Made by a program: the position numbers and the translations under genes. A DNA stretch of 64,000 nucleotides from Pseudoalteromonas shioyasakiensis (GTDB taxonomy: Bacteria > Pseudomonadota > Gammaproteobacteria > Enterobacterales > Alteromonadaceae). Positions 34,991 through 44,417 of this stretch are shown one piece after another. Under the pieces are notes generated by a model, which made no database searches, was not told the DNA's origin, and saw only the letters and a program-made list of their open reading frames with translations. Position 1 is the first letter of the stretch. Every line of letters starts with the position of its first letter. The stretch is taken from NCBI RefSeq assembly GCF_019134595.1, contig NZ_CP077771.1, positions 124,001 through 188,000 on the forward strand, given 5' to 3'.

Positions 34991-36813
34991 AGTAGCACTC
35001 CGGAACCTACTCTAGCTGGCCACTGATGATAAACTCGATCTTGTTCTTTTAACTTGAGACTTAAGCGTGTAAAGCTATTAATTGATGCAAATTGCGAGAA
35101 AAAACAATCAAGAACTGAAGCAAAAAAGAACACCCCACTACCAGCGTAATCATCATTTGCAAACGTAATTTCAATGTCAGTTCCTGCTGCAAAAGCAACT
35201 CGACCGTTTTGCACGACACGTGCAGTTGCAGGTTCAATTTTGACGCTATAGATGTTATCAATCATCCCTTTTGATTGGGGTGTTGCTTTAAAATCATATA
35301 GCCTCAATGTTTCTTTTAATTTCTCTGCACTTTGCTCACCACTAAATGAATCAAGAGTCAGGTGATTGATCAATTGCCAGCGAGTATTACTGCCAAGCAC
35401 AGGTCTTACCGCATGAGTTGGTGCAACTAAACACCTAATTTTTTTTATTACATCGCCACGCTTTGGCAATGTAAAACCAAGTTCATCATCACCAAATGGT
35501 AAACTAGCTGGTAGATTACGATTACTGCATTGAGCCCGCGCTGTTACCACCGTATTTCCCTCACTGAGAGTTTGCGCACTATTTTCGAAGCCACCATTTA
35601 CTAATGATAAATAGGTTTCGGTTCCCGCCTCAGCATAGCCACCAGCCCAAAGTGCAGTTTCTCGTCGAGTATGCCAATAGAGATCTTTATGCTCTTGATA
35701 TTTAGGGTGTGTTTGCGCATAAAAAGGCGTCACTATCTGTTTATTCCCCTTATGGTCAAATGCAACCACCTCTTCAAGGCTAATAACTTCAGATATTTCA
35801 GAGTCGATATAACGTGGTGCGAGTTTATACTCATATTCGCTTAGCTCTGGGCGGATCGGTTCAAGTTCTTGTTCATATAAATTTATGATTGGCGTGCAAC
35901 CCAGCAAGAACATGTCTTTATCTACTTGCTTCTCCAACTCGCTAGACTCAACATCTAAATAAAAATAAAGTGTTGTTGCACTAGCATTGCGAGGAAGTAC
36001 CGAGCGGATATTTTGTAACTCAAAGAACTTAAACTTTTCAGGGAAAATAAAGTTTTCGACTAATAGCCTATATGCTGATGATGAGCGCATTGAGTAAGGA
36101 ACAACAGCTTCATGCTCCTCAAATCCAACTGATTTTAAATGAGTTTTCGAGAGGTAATGCACTCCCTCATCACCATTGTCTACTGCTATTCCGATGCAAT
36201 GTTTAAACAAGAGTTCATATACTTTGAGCGCATAATGCCATTGTCCATGAATATAAACTTTTAGATCATTTAGCTCTGTTTCATGCAATGAAACGCCATC
36301 ATACTCACCTGTCAGTTGTAACTTAAATATCGCTTTAGCAGGTTCATTAAACTTTGGTTTAGGCGCAATAAAAGGACTGTTATCAAACTGGGCAGCTGTT
36401 ATCTCTACGGGCCACAAATTGGTATCAAAACAGCTTTGAAATTTACACTGTTTCATTCCTTCTACATTGGTTTCAAGCTCACTCCCGCGAGGAATAATGA
36501 CCCCTGTCGTTGATAGGTTTTCTGATTCTAGCTTTACAATTGATAATGAAGGGATAGGCGCTTGGTAGTCTGGATAGAGTTGACCTAAAAGGGCATCCGT
36601 TAACTCAGGAAAGCTATCATCAAGTTTTTGCCTAATGTTGGCAGTTAAAAATGCAAATGATTCGACTAACCTTGAAACATGGGGATCTTCTATTACTTCG
36701 TCTGTAAGTTTTAACCTGCCTGCTACTTTTGGGTATTTTTCTGCAAAGTCTTTCCCAAGGTGGCGCACATACGCTAATTCACGATTGTAATATTTTAATA
36801 ATTCATCATTCAT
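34987..36813 (-). CDS. tssF: T6SS baseplate protein TssF
   Basis: This 608-residue protein has the characteristic TssF opening (LLKYYNRELAYVRHLGKDFAEKYPKVAGRLKLTDEVIEDPHVSRLVESFAFLTANIRQKLDD) and the inner FPELTDALLGQLYPDYQAPIPS motif. It forms the baseplate wedge with TssE, TssG and TssK. It overlaps tssE by four bases (ATGA) upstream and tssG by four downstream. The length is normal for the family. Confidence 0.96.
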   Translation of the reverse strand: MNDELLKYYNRELAYVRHLGKDFAEKYPKVAGRLKLTDEVIEDPHVSRLVESFAFLTANIRQKLDDSFPELTDALLGQLYPDYQAPIPSLSIVKLESENLSTTGVIIPRGSELETNVEGMKQCKFQSCFDTNLWPVEITAAQFDNSPFIAPKPKFNEPAKAIFKLQLTGEYDGVSLHETELNDLKVYIHGQWHYALKVYELLFKHCIGIAVDNGDEGVHYLSKTHLKSVGFEEHEAVVPYSMRSSSAYRLLVENFIFPEKFKFFELQNIRSVLPRNASATTLYFYLDVESSELEKQVDKDMFLLGCTPIINLYEQELEPIRPELSEYEYKLAPRYIDSEISEVISLEEVVAFDHKGNKQIVTPFYAQTHPKYQEHKDLYWHTRRETALWAGGYAEAGTETYLSLVNGGFENSAQTLSEGNTVVTARAQCSNRNLPASLPFGDDELGFTLPKRGDVIKKIRCLVAPTHAVRPVLGSNTRWQLINHLTLDSFSGEQSAEKLKETLRLYDFKATPQSKGMIDNIYSVKIEPATARVVQNGRVAFAAGTDIEITFANDDYAGSGVFFFASVLDCFFSQFASINSFTRLSLKLKEQDRVYHQWPARVGSGVLL

Positions 36814-37295
36814 AGTGAAGACTCATAGATTTTCATACCTAAACTAACTGGCTCAACTTCAGAGTTAAAACTAATGTATTCTGGCTCTGGATCGGCATAC
36901 AACAAGGCATTAATTCTTAGGTTTAATACTCGGTTAAGGGGTAGTTCTTCATCAACTAATACTTCAACTTCAATAAACCTAGGCTCAAATCGTAAAATCG
37001 CATCTCTAACTTTTTCACACAATGCTGCTCGCCCTTCATGCGAACTTACAACCATGCTCGAAAAATCAGGCAATCCATATGATAAACAGGATGTTGCAAG
37101 CTCACTGTATTGACTTGGCCATGTATGCCACTGGATCCGAGCATTTAGCAACGCCTCGATATCTCGTCTTACGTAACTTTTTAAAAGTGATAAGCTGATA
37201 CCATCCGTTCGCTGTGGCGAATCCTGTACTTCTGGCTCATCATCTATCAAACGATCTAAAATCGATGCTTTGAGCGGCTGTTTGCTTGCAATCAT
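36810..37295 (-). CDS. tssE: T6SS baseplate protein TssE (gp25-like)
   Basis: This 161-residue gp25-like protein shows ASILDRLIDDEPE near the start, then SYVRRDIEALLNARI, SCLSYGLPDFSSM, and FEPRFIEVEVLVDEE. It connects the baseplate to the sheath start. The ATG at 37295 is chosen so that the family start (KASILDRL) follows at once and the gene begins 13 bases after the tagJ stop. A longer frame from 37355 would overlap tagJ by 47 bases and add residues that family members lack. It overlaps tssF by four bases. Confidence 0.9.
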   Translation of the reverse strand: MIASKQPLKASILDRLIDDEPEVQDSPQRTDGISLSLLKSYVRRDIEALLNARIQWHTWPSQYSELATSCLSYGLPDFSSMVVSSHEGRAALCEKVRDAILRFEPRFIEVEVLVDEELPLNRVLNLRINALLYADPEPEYISFNSEVEPVSLGMKIYESSL

Positions 37296-37308
37296 GAAAA
37301 TTTCACAC

Positions 37309-38076
37309 TCAATTGGTGAAAGAGCCAAGTTCAGACAATAAGACTGCTTCATCATTTATAAACAGCATTTTCATTCCGCGTCCTAAGTACATTTCTTCAC
37401 TTAATTCTTGCCATTCAGTCACTTGGCCTAGTTTTTCTATTTCACTCTTTGAGTGTGGATAAACAACTGGGATATGAGCTGTACCGACAGGTCCATCTTT
37501 GATAGTGACCTCAACACGAAGCCAAATTTGCTCAACGATTGACTCTATTGGTTGAACTTCAAATTTTTCAATTTCATCAAAGCGCGCTAAATAAAACTCA
37601 CCGTTGGTCCCCAAAATTTCCAAAAATGGGTTTAGTGAATCATCGATATCTCTGATTGCAGTAAGTTGCTCATTTGCTGAATTGGTTCTGAAAGACTCAA
37701 CTTTGGCTGCTTTTTCAGTTGTCTCTTTTAAATCTTCTTCACGTAAAGCAATATGCATCTGTAGAAATATCTCATCGAGTTCATCTGCTTCATGAAATAG
37801 CTTAGGAGCCGCTTTACCTTCATAAAAATCTTGTCGTGCTTGCTCGGCCCTGATTAAGTGTCTTAAATTAACAGCACCTACCGCAAGTTCTGGTGATTTA
37901 GTCACCATAAAATCTAATTGTTTATCCGCTTTTTCAAGTTCACCATTAACACACAACAATTCCGTATAAGCGCTGCGAATATCAAAATTAAGAGGATCAT
38001 CTTTTAGTTTTTGTGCGCAGTACTCTAATGCATCAGCTAATTTTCCATTGCGAATACACTCATGGATCTTTTTCAT
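37309..38076 (-). CDS. tagJ: T6SS accessory protein TagJ (ImpE/SciE)
   Basis: This 255-residue protein has a TPR-like N-terminal half (IRNGKLADALEYCAQKLKDDPLNFDIRSAYTELLCVNGELEKADKQLDFM) and the ImpE C-terminal half (DSLNPFLEILGTNGEFYLARFDEIEKFEVQP ... WLRVEVTIKDGPVGTAHIPVVYP). TagJ binds TssB and is thought to help position or recycle the sheath with ClpV. It lies two bases after the second tssC gene and just before tssE, the usual place. Confidence 0.93.
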   Translation of the reverse strand: MKKIHECIRNGKLADALEYCAQKLKDDPLNFDIRSAYTELLCVNGELEKADKQLDFMVTKSPELAVGAVNLRHLIRAEQARQDFYEGKAAPKLFHEADELDEIFLQMHIALREEDLKETTEKAAKVESFRTNSANEQLTAIRDIDDSLNPFLEILGTNGEFYLARFDEIEKFEVQPIESIVEQIWLRVEVTIKDGPVGTAHIPVVYPHSKSEIEKLGQVTEWQELSEEMYLGRGMKMLFINDEAVLLSELGSFTN

Positions 38077-38078
38077 TT

Positions 38079-39605
38079 TTATTCCTTTATTTGATGATGA
38101 GGACTTAGTTCAGTCACTAATTTGATACTTGATACCATTTGATCAAGCTGAAAATGAGGTTGTAGTTGTAAGACAGAAAAGTAGTGGCCTGGCTTCGATT
38201 TATTTTCAGTCACTTTCACTTTCGCATTTGCCAAAGGATACTTACTTCTTATTTGCTCTGAGGCAGAATCCGATGCTGTTGTGTAGTTATTAACCCATGC
38301 TTGCAAGCCTTGTTCACAAGCTTGAGCTGTACTGTAAGAACCAACCCGATCACGTGCTAGGAGTTTTAAATAGTGAGCAAAACGTGACACACATAAAATA
38401 TATTGCAGCATAGACGATAAGCGGGCATTTACTGTCGATGCTTCATTATCGTAGTGCTTGGCTTGCTGAGCCGAAGCATTACTATAAAAAACCAGATGCT
38501 CAGTATTAGTCACGGATGATGCTGGTATAAACCCAAGTTCAGAAAATTGCTTTTCTAATTTACTGGTCACAATCAAATCTATTGGTGGCTTGGCTTCTTT
38601 TCTGTATACATCAGTTGAAAAGTAATTTTTCGTCAACCCGGTAACGATACCTTTAGATATTTTACCTGGTTCAATGCCTCTTATTTGACCAAACCAACCA
38701 CTTTCAGCATAAGCACGCACTAAAGTCGACACAAATTGGTACGCGGCGTTTCCCCATAACATGTCTGTTTCTGGTGTTGTTATTTTTTCTGTATATAAAA
38801 AGTCTAAGTGACGGGTACCGTCGTTTTTATAGGGAGCTCTGACTAAAACATGCGGCAATACAAGACCAACAAAACGCGCATCTTCCATGGCTCTAAAGCT
38901 ACGCCACTTTGTATATTCGACCTGTTCAAATTGATTATATAAATCGAATTGGTAACCTAGATCAGTAAAGCTGTTTGTACCAAATAAGCTTGCTGACACA
39001 GCAGTAATAAATGGCGAAAAGGAGGCTGCGGCTACTTTCGAAATTTCTTTTAAGGTGTCTATATCGTTGTAAATTGTACCCGGTGCATTCCCGTTGGTAA
39101 TTTCGTAATCACCAATCAATACACCAAAGGGCTCTCCGCCAGGGCGGTCGAACTCATTTTGATAAATTAATTGAAAGAAGCTACTTTGATCAAAATCGAT
39201 TGCCTTATTAACATCTCTCGATAATGTATTCCAATCACAATCTAACAGGCGTAACTTTACTTTTTTTTCTTTATCGCTAAGTTCTGTTTGTAAAGTTAAC
39301 CACCATAAATTGCGCCAGCTGGCTTCTAATTGTTGAAATGTTGAGTGATGTAAAATCTGATCTAATTGCTCAGATATAAGCGAGTCTATTTTAACAATGG
39401 TCAGTTGCAAATATGAAATGATTGACTCTTTATCCCACTGCAATGGTGAATCAGAAGAGCCTTCAAGCCATAATAACAGAGCTTTAAATGTCTCTTTTTC
39501 ATTTAGAAAGCGTTCCAATAAAGCGCTATTTTCGAAGATATTTGACGCTGTATTATGAGAAAATACAGCGTCAGCTCCTATGAATGAAAACTCTTCACAA
39601 TTCAT
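38079..39605 (-). CDS. Second, divergent sheath subunit TssC (TssC2)
   Basis: This 508-residue protein is a clear TssC paralog: [87 protein letters not shown], and FAHYLKLLARDRVGSYSTAQACEQGLQAWVNNY, in the same order as in TssC. It differs strongly from its neighbour. It has a longer, unrelated N-terminal 60 residues and a shortened catalytic-like mid part. Gap to tssC is 27 bases; gap to tagJ is two. It may cap the sheath, mix into it or regulate assembly. Which is unknown. Confidence 0.9.
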   Translation of the reverse strand: MNCEEFSFIGADAVFSHNTASNIFENSALLERFLNEKETFKALLLWLEGSSDSPLQWDKESIISYLQLTIVKIDSLISEQLDQILHHSTFQQLEASWRNLWWLTLQTELSDKEKKVKLRLLDCDWNTLSRDVNKAIDFDQSSFFQLIYQNEFDRPGGEPFGVLIGDYEITNGNAPGTIYNDIDTLKEISKVAAASFSPFITAVSASLFGTNSFTDLGYQFDLYNQFEQVEYTKWRSFRAMEDARFVGLVLPHVLVRAPYKNDGTRHLDFLYTEKITTPETDMLWGNAAYQFVSTLVRAYAESGWFGQIRGIEPGKISKGIVTGLTKNYFSTDVYRKEAKPPIDLIVTSKLEKQFSELGFIPASSVTNTEHLVFYSNASAQQAKHYDNEASTVNARLSSMLQYILCVSRFAHYLKLLARDRVGSYSTAQACEQGLQAWVNNYTTASDSASEQIRSKYPLANAKVKVTENKSKPGHYFSVLQLQPHFQLDQMVSSIKLVTELSPHHQIKE

Positions 39606-39632
39606 TTTGCATCATCCTTAATGCAGAAAGGG

Positions 39633-41126
39633 TTAACCAATCTCAGGGATTTTGGCAACCAATCTAAGTGATGACGTTAACTCTTCCATTTGTAACCATG
39701 GTCTTAACCACGCAACAGCATTATAGGCACCAGGTTGACCAGGAATTTCTTTAACTGAAACTTTTGCATCTGCTAAAGGATAACGTGCTCTGATATCTTG
39801 ACCACCACCCTCTGTTGCATTTACGTAAGATAGAATCCAACGATTTAACCAAGATTCAACGTCTTCTGCTTCCATGAAGCTACCGATTTTATCGCGTGCC
39901 ATTACTTTTAAATAATGAGCAAAGCGAGAAGTAGCCATGAGGTAAGGCAAGCGAGCTGAAATAGCAGCATTCGCAGTTGCATCAGGCGTTGAGTAAACTT
40001 GCGGTTTTTGACAAGATTGTCCACCAAAGAACACAGCGTAATCTGTATTTTTATAATGACACAGTGGTAAGAAACCAAGCTTACTTAACTCTGCTTCACG
40101 TCGATCAGTAATACCAATCTCTGTTGGGCATTTAAGATCAGGATCACCATCATCACTCGTGAATATATGGGTAGGTAAACCTTCTACTTTACCGCCGCCC
40201 TCTGCGCCACGAATAGCAGTACAAAAACCATATTGAGAGAATGCTTTTGTCATATTCGTCGCCATCGCATAGGCAGCATTACTCCAGCAATAATCACCGT
40301 TATCAGTACTTACAGAGCGACCGGCAAGTTCATCAACTTCAAATTCTTCATAGTTGAATTCTTCAACAGGTTTAGATGCTACACCGTAAGGTAAACGAGA
40401 TAAAAATCTTGGCATTGTGAGGGAAACAAAGCGAGAATCATCGCTGTCTCTAAATGAGCGCCATTTAGTGTATTCAAGAGATTCAAATACTTTTTCAAGA
40501 TCTCTTGGTTTAGTGAGTTCTTCCCAACTATCAAAACCAAAGAGTGAAGGTGATGATGCCGAAATGAACGGACAGAAACCAGCAGCAGCAACGTTTGACA
40601 TTAAACCAAGAGTTTCAACGTCTTCAGGGTGATTAGTAAACTCAAAATCACCAACAATAGTACCGTAAGGTTCACCACCTGGTGTACCAAACTCTGACTC
40701 GTAGATTTTTTTAAATGTTTGGCTTTGATCAAACTCAACCGCTTTACTTAAATCTTTATGAAGCTCTTTCTTCTTCATATTAAGCACACGAATTTTTAAA
40801 GTTGAACCAGTATCTGAATTCATTACCAAGTGATTCAAACCACGCCATGAACCTTCTAATTTTTGAAAGTCTTCATGGTGCATAATGACGCTGAGTTGTT
40901 TCGATATTTTTTGGTCGATCAACTGAATCGCTTCATTGAAAGTCACTGTCATGTTTTTATTCCACTGAACAGTGCCCTTTAAAGCTTCTTCAGTTAAAGT
41001 GCGTAACAGCTCTTCTGCTCGGCTTGCGTCTGTTTGTTTAGTTGCGCCAATCGCTTGAGTTAATAACGACGTTGACTCTGTCGTTGTTGCTGTGTCTAAT
41101 TCTTGTGCTAGTGTTTCGGTGCTCAT
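39633..41126 (-). CDS. tssC: T6SS sheath large subunit TssC (VipB)
   Basis: This 497-residue protein is canonical Tss[101 protein letters not shown], and [37 protein letters not shown]. With TssB it builds the contractile sheath. It overlaps tssB by four bases (ATGA), so the two partners are made in step. Followed by a divergent second copy. Confidence 0.97.
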   Translation of the reverse strand: MSTETLAQELDTATTTESTSLLTQAIGATKQTDASRAEELLRTLTEEALKGTVQWNKNMTVTFNEAIQLIDQKISKQLSVIMHHEDFQKLEGSWRGLNHLVMNSDTGSTLKIRVLNMKKKELHKDLSKAVEFDQSQTFKKIYESEFGTPGGEPYGTIVGDFEFTNHPEDVETLGLMSNVAAAGFCPFISASSPSLFGFDSWEELTKPRDLEKVFESLEYTKWRSFRDSDDSRFVSLTMPRFLSRLPYGVASKPVEEFNYEEFEVDELAGRSVSTDNGDYCWSNAAYAMATNMTKAFSQYGFCTAIRGAEGGGKVEGLPTHIFTSDDGDPDLKCPTEIGITDRREAELSKLGFLPLCHYKNTDYAVFFGGQSCQKPQVYSTPDATANAAISARLPYLMATSRFAHYLKVMARDKIGSFMEAEDVESWLNRWILSYVNATEGGGQDIRARYPLADAKVSVKEIPGQPGAYNAVAWLRPWLQMEELTSSLRLVAKIPEIG

Positions 41127-41626
41127 TTTTCAGACTCCTCTAACTTTAGCTCTTTGGCAATTGAATCAAGACTCGCCGTGTTGCTTAACACTTCTTCTAA
41201 GACATTTTCTAGCTCTTCTGAGCGGTCAATCTTAGTCATTAGGTCTCGAAGTTTATTACGTGTTTCCATTAGGTTACGTAATGGTTCAACTTGATTTACG
41301 ACAGCTGCAGGCTCAAAGTCATCGATACTTTTAAAGTTGAGGTCAACACTAAATTGTGTGCCGTCATCTGTTAAAGTATTATCAACATCTAACTTTAGAG
41401 AAGGGCTCATTTTCTTTAAAACATCATTAAAGTTTTCTCTATCGATTTGAATAAAACGACGGTCTTTTAAAGGTTTTAATACTTCTTGATTATGACCTGA
41501 AAAATCGCCCATTACCCCAACCACAAAAGGCAGCTCTTTTTTTACAATTGCACCTTCAGTTTCAACGTCATAGGTAATATGTACTCTCGGTTTACGTACA
41601 CGTTTTAATTTGTCATGGATACTCAT
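41123..41626 (-). CDS. tssB: T6SS sheath small subunit TssB (VipA)
   Basis: This 167-residue protein has the TssB pattern: [32 protein letters not shown], then [29 protein letters not shown], ending with a charged helix ([23 protein letters not shown]). That helix interacts with ClpV and TssC in known systems. It is 12 bases downstream of tssA and overlaps tssC by four bases. Confidence 0.97.
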   Translation of the reverse strand: MSIHDKLKRVRKPRVHITYDVETEGAIVKKELPFVVGVMGDFSGHNQEVLKPLKDRRFIQIDRENFNDVLKKMSPSLKLDVDNTLTDDGTQFSVDLNFKSIDDFEPAAVVNQVEPLRNLMETRNKLRDLMTKIDRSEELENVLEEVLSNTASLDSIAKELKLEESEK

Positions 41627-41638
41627 TCAAAACTCCTT

Positions 41639-42745
41639 TTACTCGGTTTCTGTTTCGCTAACTTTGATGCCAGACAGCTTAAAGTATCCGGTCCTAGCAT
41701 CACTATCGGTTATTAATTCATTTAATAATTCTGGTAGCGATAATTCGCTCCATCGAATAACTTGCTCAATGGTATAAGACATAGGTGAATGTGGCTCTGT
41801 CTTTCTAAAAAACTGTGCAATTTCTTGCAACTTGTTTATCGCATTTTCTCGGCTATTGATTTGACTATCATTTCGAGAGGGATTCTCACCTACAGATATT
41901 TCGCCTTCAACCTGCTCAATTTCATGCAGTTCTTGTATCGACTTCGCTTCAAGGGACTTAAGTTTGTCTTCACCTAAATGTAAAACTGCATTTAAGCATT
42001 CCTCGAGTGCTTGCTTAATATTTGAAGTAGGCTGCGATTGCTCTGTAGCATTATCAAGTGAACTACTCAAAGCACTAAATTCTGCAAGCGCCTCTTCAAT
42101 GCCATTTTTTATATCGAGGAAAAACTCTGCTGGCGTTTCTTGGGCACTTTTCTCTATCAACTCAAAATCAATAGCCCCTTGCGCTATTTTCTTCTCTCTT
42201 TTCTCTTCATTGAGTCGAGATATATCGTAAGCTTGCTGATATTCCCAATAAGTAAATGGTTCGTAGTTTTGGCTATCGGTTAATGCAATACTTTTGATAG
42301 GGATGATCAAAGCCCCATCCCCCGCTACACCATTTAATCCAACAAGGGCAGAGACTTTGTCAGATATCTCATCACCTTCATCAAGTGATGGGTAGAGCGC
42401 CTCAAAGTGATGACTTATTAGTTCATGTGCAACGCGAAAGCCAAATGCCAAGCCCTTAAAGCCATGTACACGGCATAACGCCTCTATAAACCAAGCTAAA
42501 TATTCAATGTCTTTACTTTCTGATTTTAATGCGGCACTACATTGATCCAACAAGGGCTGCCAATCACGCGCAAGAGAAGCGATGCCTTCGTCATCGACGA
42601 GTGCAAGTCGTTCAGCTGCACGTAACTGATTGCGCATATCTTTTAAGGAATAATACGTTGAGGTAGGAGACACATCAGATCTGGGCTCAATGCCCGCGAA
42701 TGCACCTTCACTAATAGGAGCTATATATTCATCAAATATAAACAT
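41639..42745 (-). CDS. tssA: T6SS assembly cap protein TssA
   Basis: This 368-residue protein carries an ImpA N-terminal domain (YYSLKDMRNQLRAAERL, then LAWFIEALCRVHGFKGLAFGFRVAHELISHHFEALYPSLDEGDEISDKVSALVGLNG). A variable middle region and a C-terminal part (EKAQFFRKTEPHSPMSYTIEQVIRWSELSLPELLNELI-like) follow. TssA starts sheath/tube polymerisation at the baseplate. It is the first gene of the tssA-B-C-C2-tagJ-E-F-G-H operon, about 45 bases after a predicted promoter. Confidence 0.94.
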   Translation of the reverse strand: MFIFDEYIAPISEGAFAGIEPRSDVSPTSTYYSLKDMRNQLRAAERLALVDDEGIASLARDWQPLLDQCSAALKSESKDIEYLAWFIEALCRVHGFKGLAFGFRVAHELISHHFEALYPSLDEGDEISDKVSALVGLNGVAGDGALIIPIKSIALTDSQNYEPFTYWEYQQAYDISRLNEEKREKKIAQGAIDFELIEKSAQETPAEFFLDIKNGIEEALAEFSALSSSLDNATEQSQPTSNIKQALEECLNAVLHLGEDKLKSLEAKSIQELHEIEQVEGEISVGENPSRNDSQINSRENAINKLQEIAQFFRKTEPHSPMSYTIEQVIRWSELSLPELLNELITDSDARTGYFKLSGIKVSETETE

Positions 42746-42794
42746 TCCATTGCCTTAAAAATTCCTTTTACACCTAAAATAGAGACGACGTAAA

Positions 42795-42822
42795 ATAATA
42801 CATCCCTTATTTATAATTTCAA
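42795..42822 (-). promoter_or_regulatory. Promoter of the tssA-H operon
   Basis: On the minus strand, TTGAAA (42817-42822) and TATTAT (42795-42800) are 16 bases apart. They lie in the AT-rich 159-base gap between pppA and tssA. Transcription would start near 42788, about 43 bases before the tssA ATG. I see no sigma-54 (GG-N10-GC) motif in this gap. Confidence 0.5.
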
Positions 42823-42904
42823 GCTACAAAACCATTAATTAAAATTAAATTACAAAAAATAAAACAATAAAACAAACCACCATCCACATTTATTAAATAA
42901 TAAG

Positions 42905-43702
42905 CTATTTACCCAATAACAAGGGCACAGTTAAATCATTATTAATTAATGTTTTACTATTATAATTTTCCAACTTTTCATTTTTCACCAAAATAAAAGT
43001 AACATTATCTCTTGCACCACGCACAAGAGTGGAATGAATTAAAGCCATACCTGAGTCAATGATATTTTTAGGTTCCAAAGCAATACTAATTTCCGAGTCA
43101 TTTAATTCGCCGGTTAATCCATCAGAACAAAGTAAGAAGATATCATCAGTTAATAAGTCGCCTTCTACAAAGTCGACAGACAACTCATTTTGCACCCCTA
43201 CCGCACGTGTAATAACATTTGCTAAAGGGTGATTTATTGCTTCTTGCTCTGTGAGTAACCCCTCATCAATTAAATCATTAATTTGGCTGTGGTCTCGAGA
43301 TAACTGTAACAACCCATTCGCTCTGTAAAGGTATATTCTGCTATCACCTACCCAAATTGCTGAATACTTATTATCTTTAAAAAACAGTACTGTAACTGTT
43401 GTACCGGCCGTCTTGTTAGCCAAAAAGTCACTGCTATATTGGAGCAATTTTGTGTTGGCACTTTTTATCGCCTTGATCAACACCTCGGTCGAAATTGATG
43501 ACGCAGGCAATTCTTCGACTTCAGCCTTAATAACGTCTACCACTAGCTGGCTTGCAAAATCGCCTGCTTCATGGCCTCCCATACCGTCCGCAACAACCCA
43601 AATGTTATACTTATTAAGCTCTATATAAGCATCTTCGTTTAGCTCTCGAACGACTCCGCGATGAGACACGGCATAACTAATAAAATTTTTATTCACACTC
43701 AC
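42905..43702 (-). CDS. pppA: T6SS-associated PP2C phosphatase PppA
   Basis: This 265-residue PP2C-type Ser/Thr phosphatase has the metal-binding motifs VADGMGGHEAGDFAS, then IWVGDSRIYLYR, LLCSDGLTGEL, and RGARDNVTFILV. It reverses phosphorylation of the FHA protein by PpkA and so switches the T6SS off. It begins inside the last codons of tagF (14-base overlap), and is the last gene of the tagH operon. Full length, no missing motif. Confidence 0.95.
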   Translation of the reverse strand: MSVNKNFISYAVSHRGVVRELNEDAYIELNKYNIWVVADGMGGHEAGDFASQLVVDVIKAEVEELPASSISTEVLIKAIKSANTKLLQYSSDFLANKTAGTTVTVLFFKDNKYSAIWVGDSRIYLYRANGLLQLSRDHSQINDLIDEGLLTEQEAINHPLANVITRAVGVQNELSVDFVEGDLLTDDIFLLCSDGLTGELNDSEISIALEPKNIIDSGMALIHSTLVRGARDNVTFILVKNEKLENYNSKTLINNDLTVPLLLGK

Positions 43703-44417
43703 TTACCTGGGTATAATTCCATTCCCAATGCTGCCAACGTCCATCTAGCATTGCAGCCACCTGATTTACAGGTGGTAGGCCTGCTGTCACAAATACAACA
43801 GGTTTAATATTGATAGAGCCGTGAGTCCACCATACGCTGTACTCTCCATATTTATTGAGTAATAGCGAATGCAATACATCATTTAGTGTCTCAGCACCCA
43901 ATTCATCTCCTTGAAACTCAAATACAGCAGCAGATTTATTTTCATCTGGAGAAAGACTTTTACTGAACTTTTTAACTGGTGAATGACTCGTTTTAAGCGT
44001 ATTCAACACCTTTTTCTGCCAAACACTCAAGTCAACACTGTCATCAAGTACAGATAACACTGCATCTTCATAATCAAGCGAAAGCTGGTTCGAGTTTAAC
44101 GTAGCGATAGGTGTGCTATCGCGCTCAACAAGAACTGTAAAGGGATAATGACGACCTACAGCATCGACACTTGGCAAAAGTGTTCCCGCTTTTGCACTTT
44201 CTGTAATTAAGTTTTCAGATAATGCAAAGTGCCATACAGGACTTGTTAAATAACGCTCTTGCCACTGAGCACCCAGCTGTTCTTTACTTACTGCTATTGC
44301 AGCCTGTAACCAATGCTCCCAATTTTCTGAAAACTGTTGGCAGATCCCTTCTTGCACAAAGTCACCCAAAAATGGAACCTTGCCCAAATAGCCAATACCT
44401 ATAGCCTTGTCGGACAT
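43689..44417 (-). CDS. tagF: T6SS regulator TagF
   Basis: This 242-residue protein starts IGYLGKVPFLGDFVQEGICQQFSENWEHWLQAAI and contains LTSPVWHFALSENLI and GRHYPFTVLVE, the TagF (ImpM/SciT) pattern. TagF represses the T6SS after translation by holding the FHA protein. ATG 44417 is chosen because the family start follows and GAGAG lies upstream; it overlaps the tssM end by 19 bases. Overlaps pppA, its usual functional partner. Confidence 0.92.
   Translation of the reverse strand: MSDKAIGIGYLGKVPFLGDFVQEGICQQFSENWEHWLQAAIAVSKEQLGAQWQERYLTSPVWHFALSENLITESAKAGTLLPSVDAVGRHYPFTVLVERDSTPIATLNSNQLSLDYEDAVLSVLDDSVDLSVWQKKVLNTLKTSHSPVKKFSKSLSPDENKSAAVFEFQGDELGAETLNDVLHSLLLNKYGEYSVWWTHGSINIKPVVFVTAGLPPVNQVAAMLDGRWQHWEWNYTQVSECE

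Noticed and set aside
36814..37355. TssE start at 37355
   Set aside because: It would overlap tagJ by 47 bases; family homology begins at the ATG at 37295.
40379..40591. Small frame inside tssC
   Set aside because: Shadow of tssC with no ribosome site.
42746..42904. Sigma-54 promoter before tssA
   Set aside because: I found no GG-N10-GC motif; a sigma-70-type pair fits better and no VasH-type activator is in the window.
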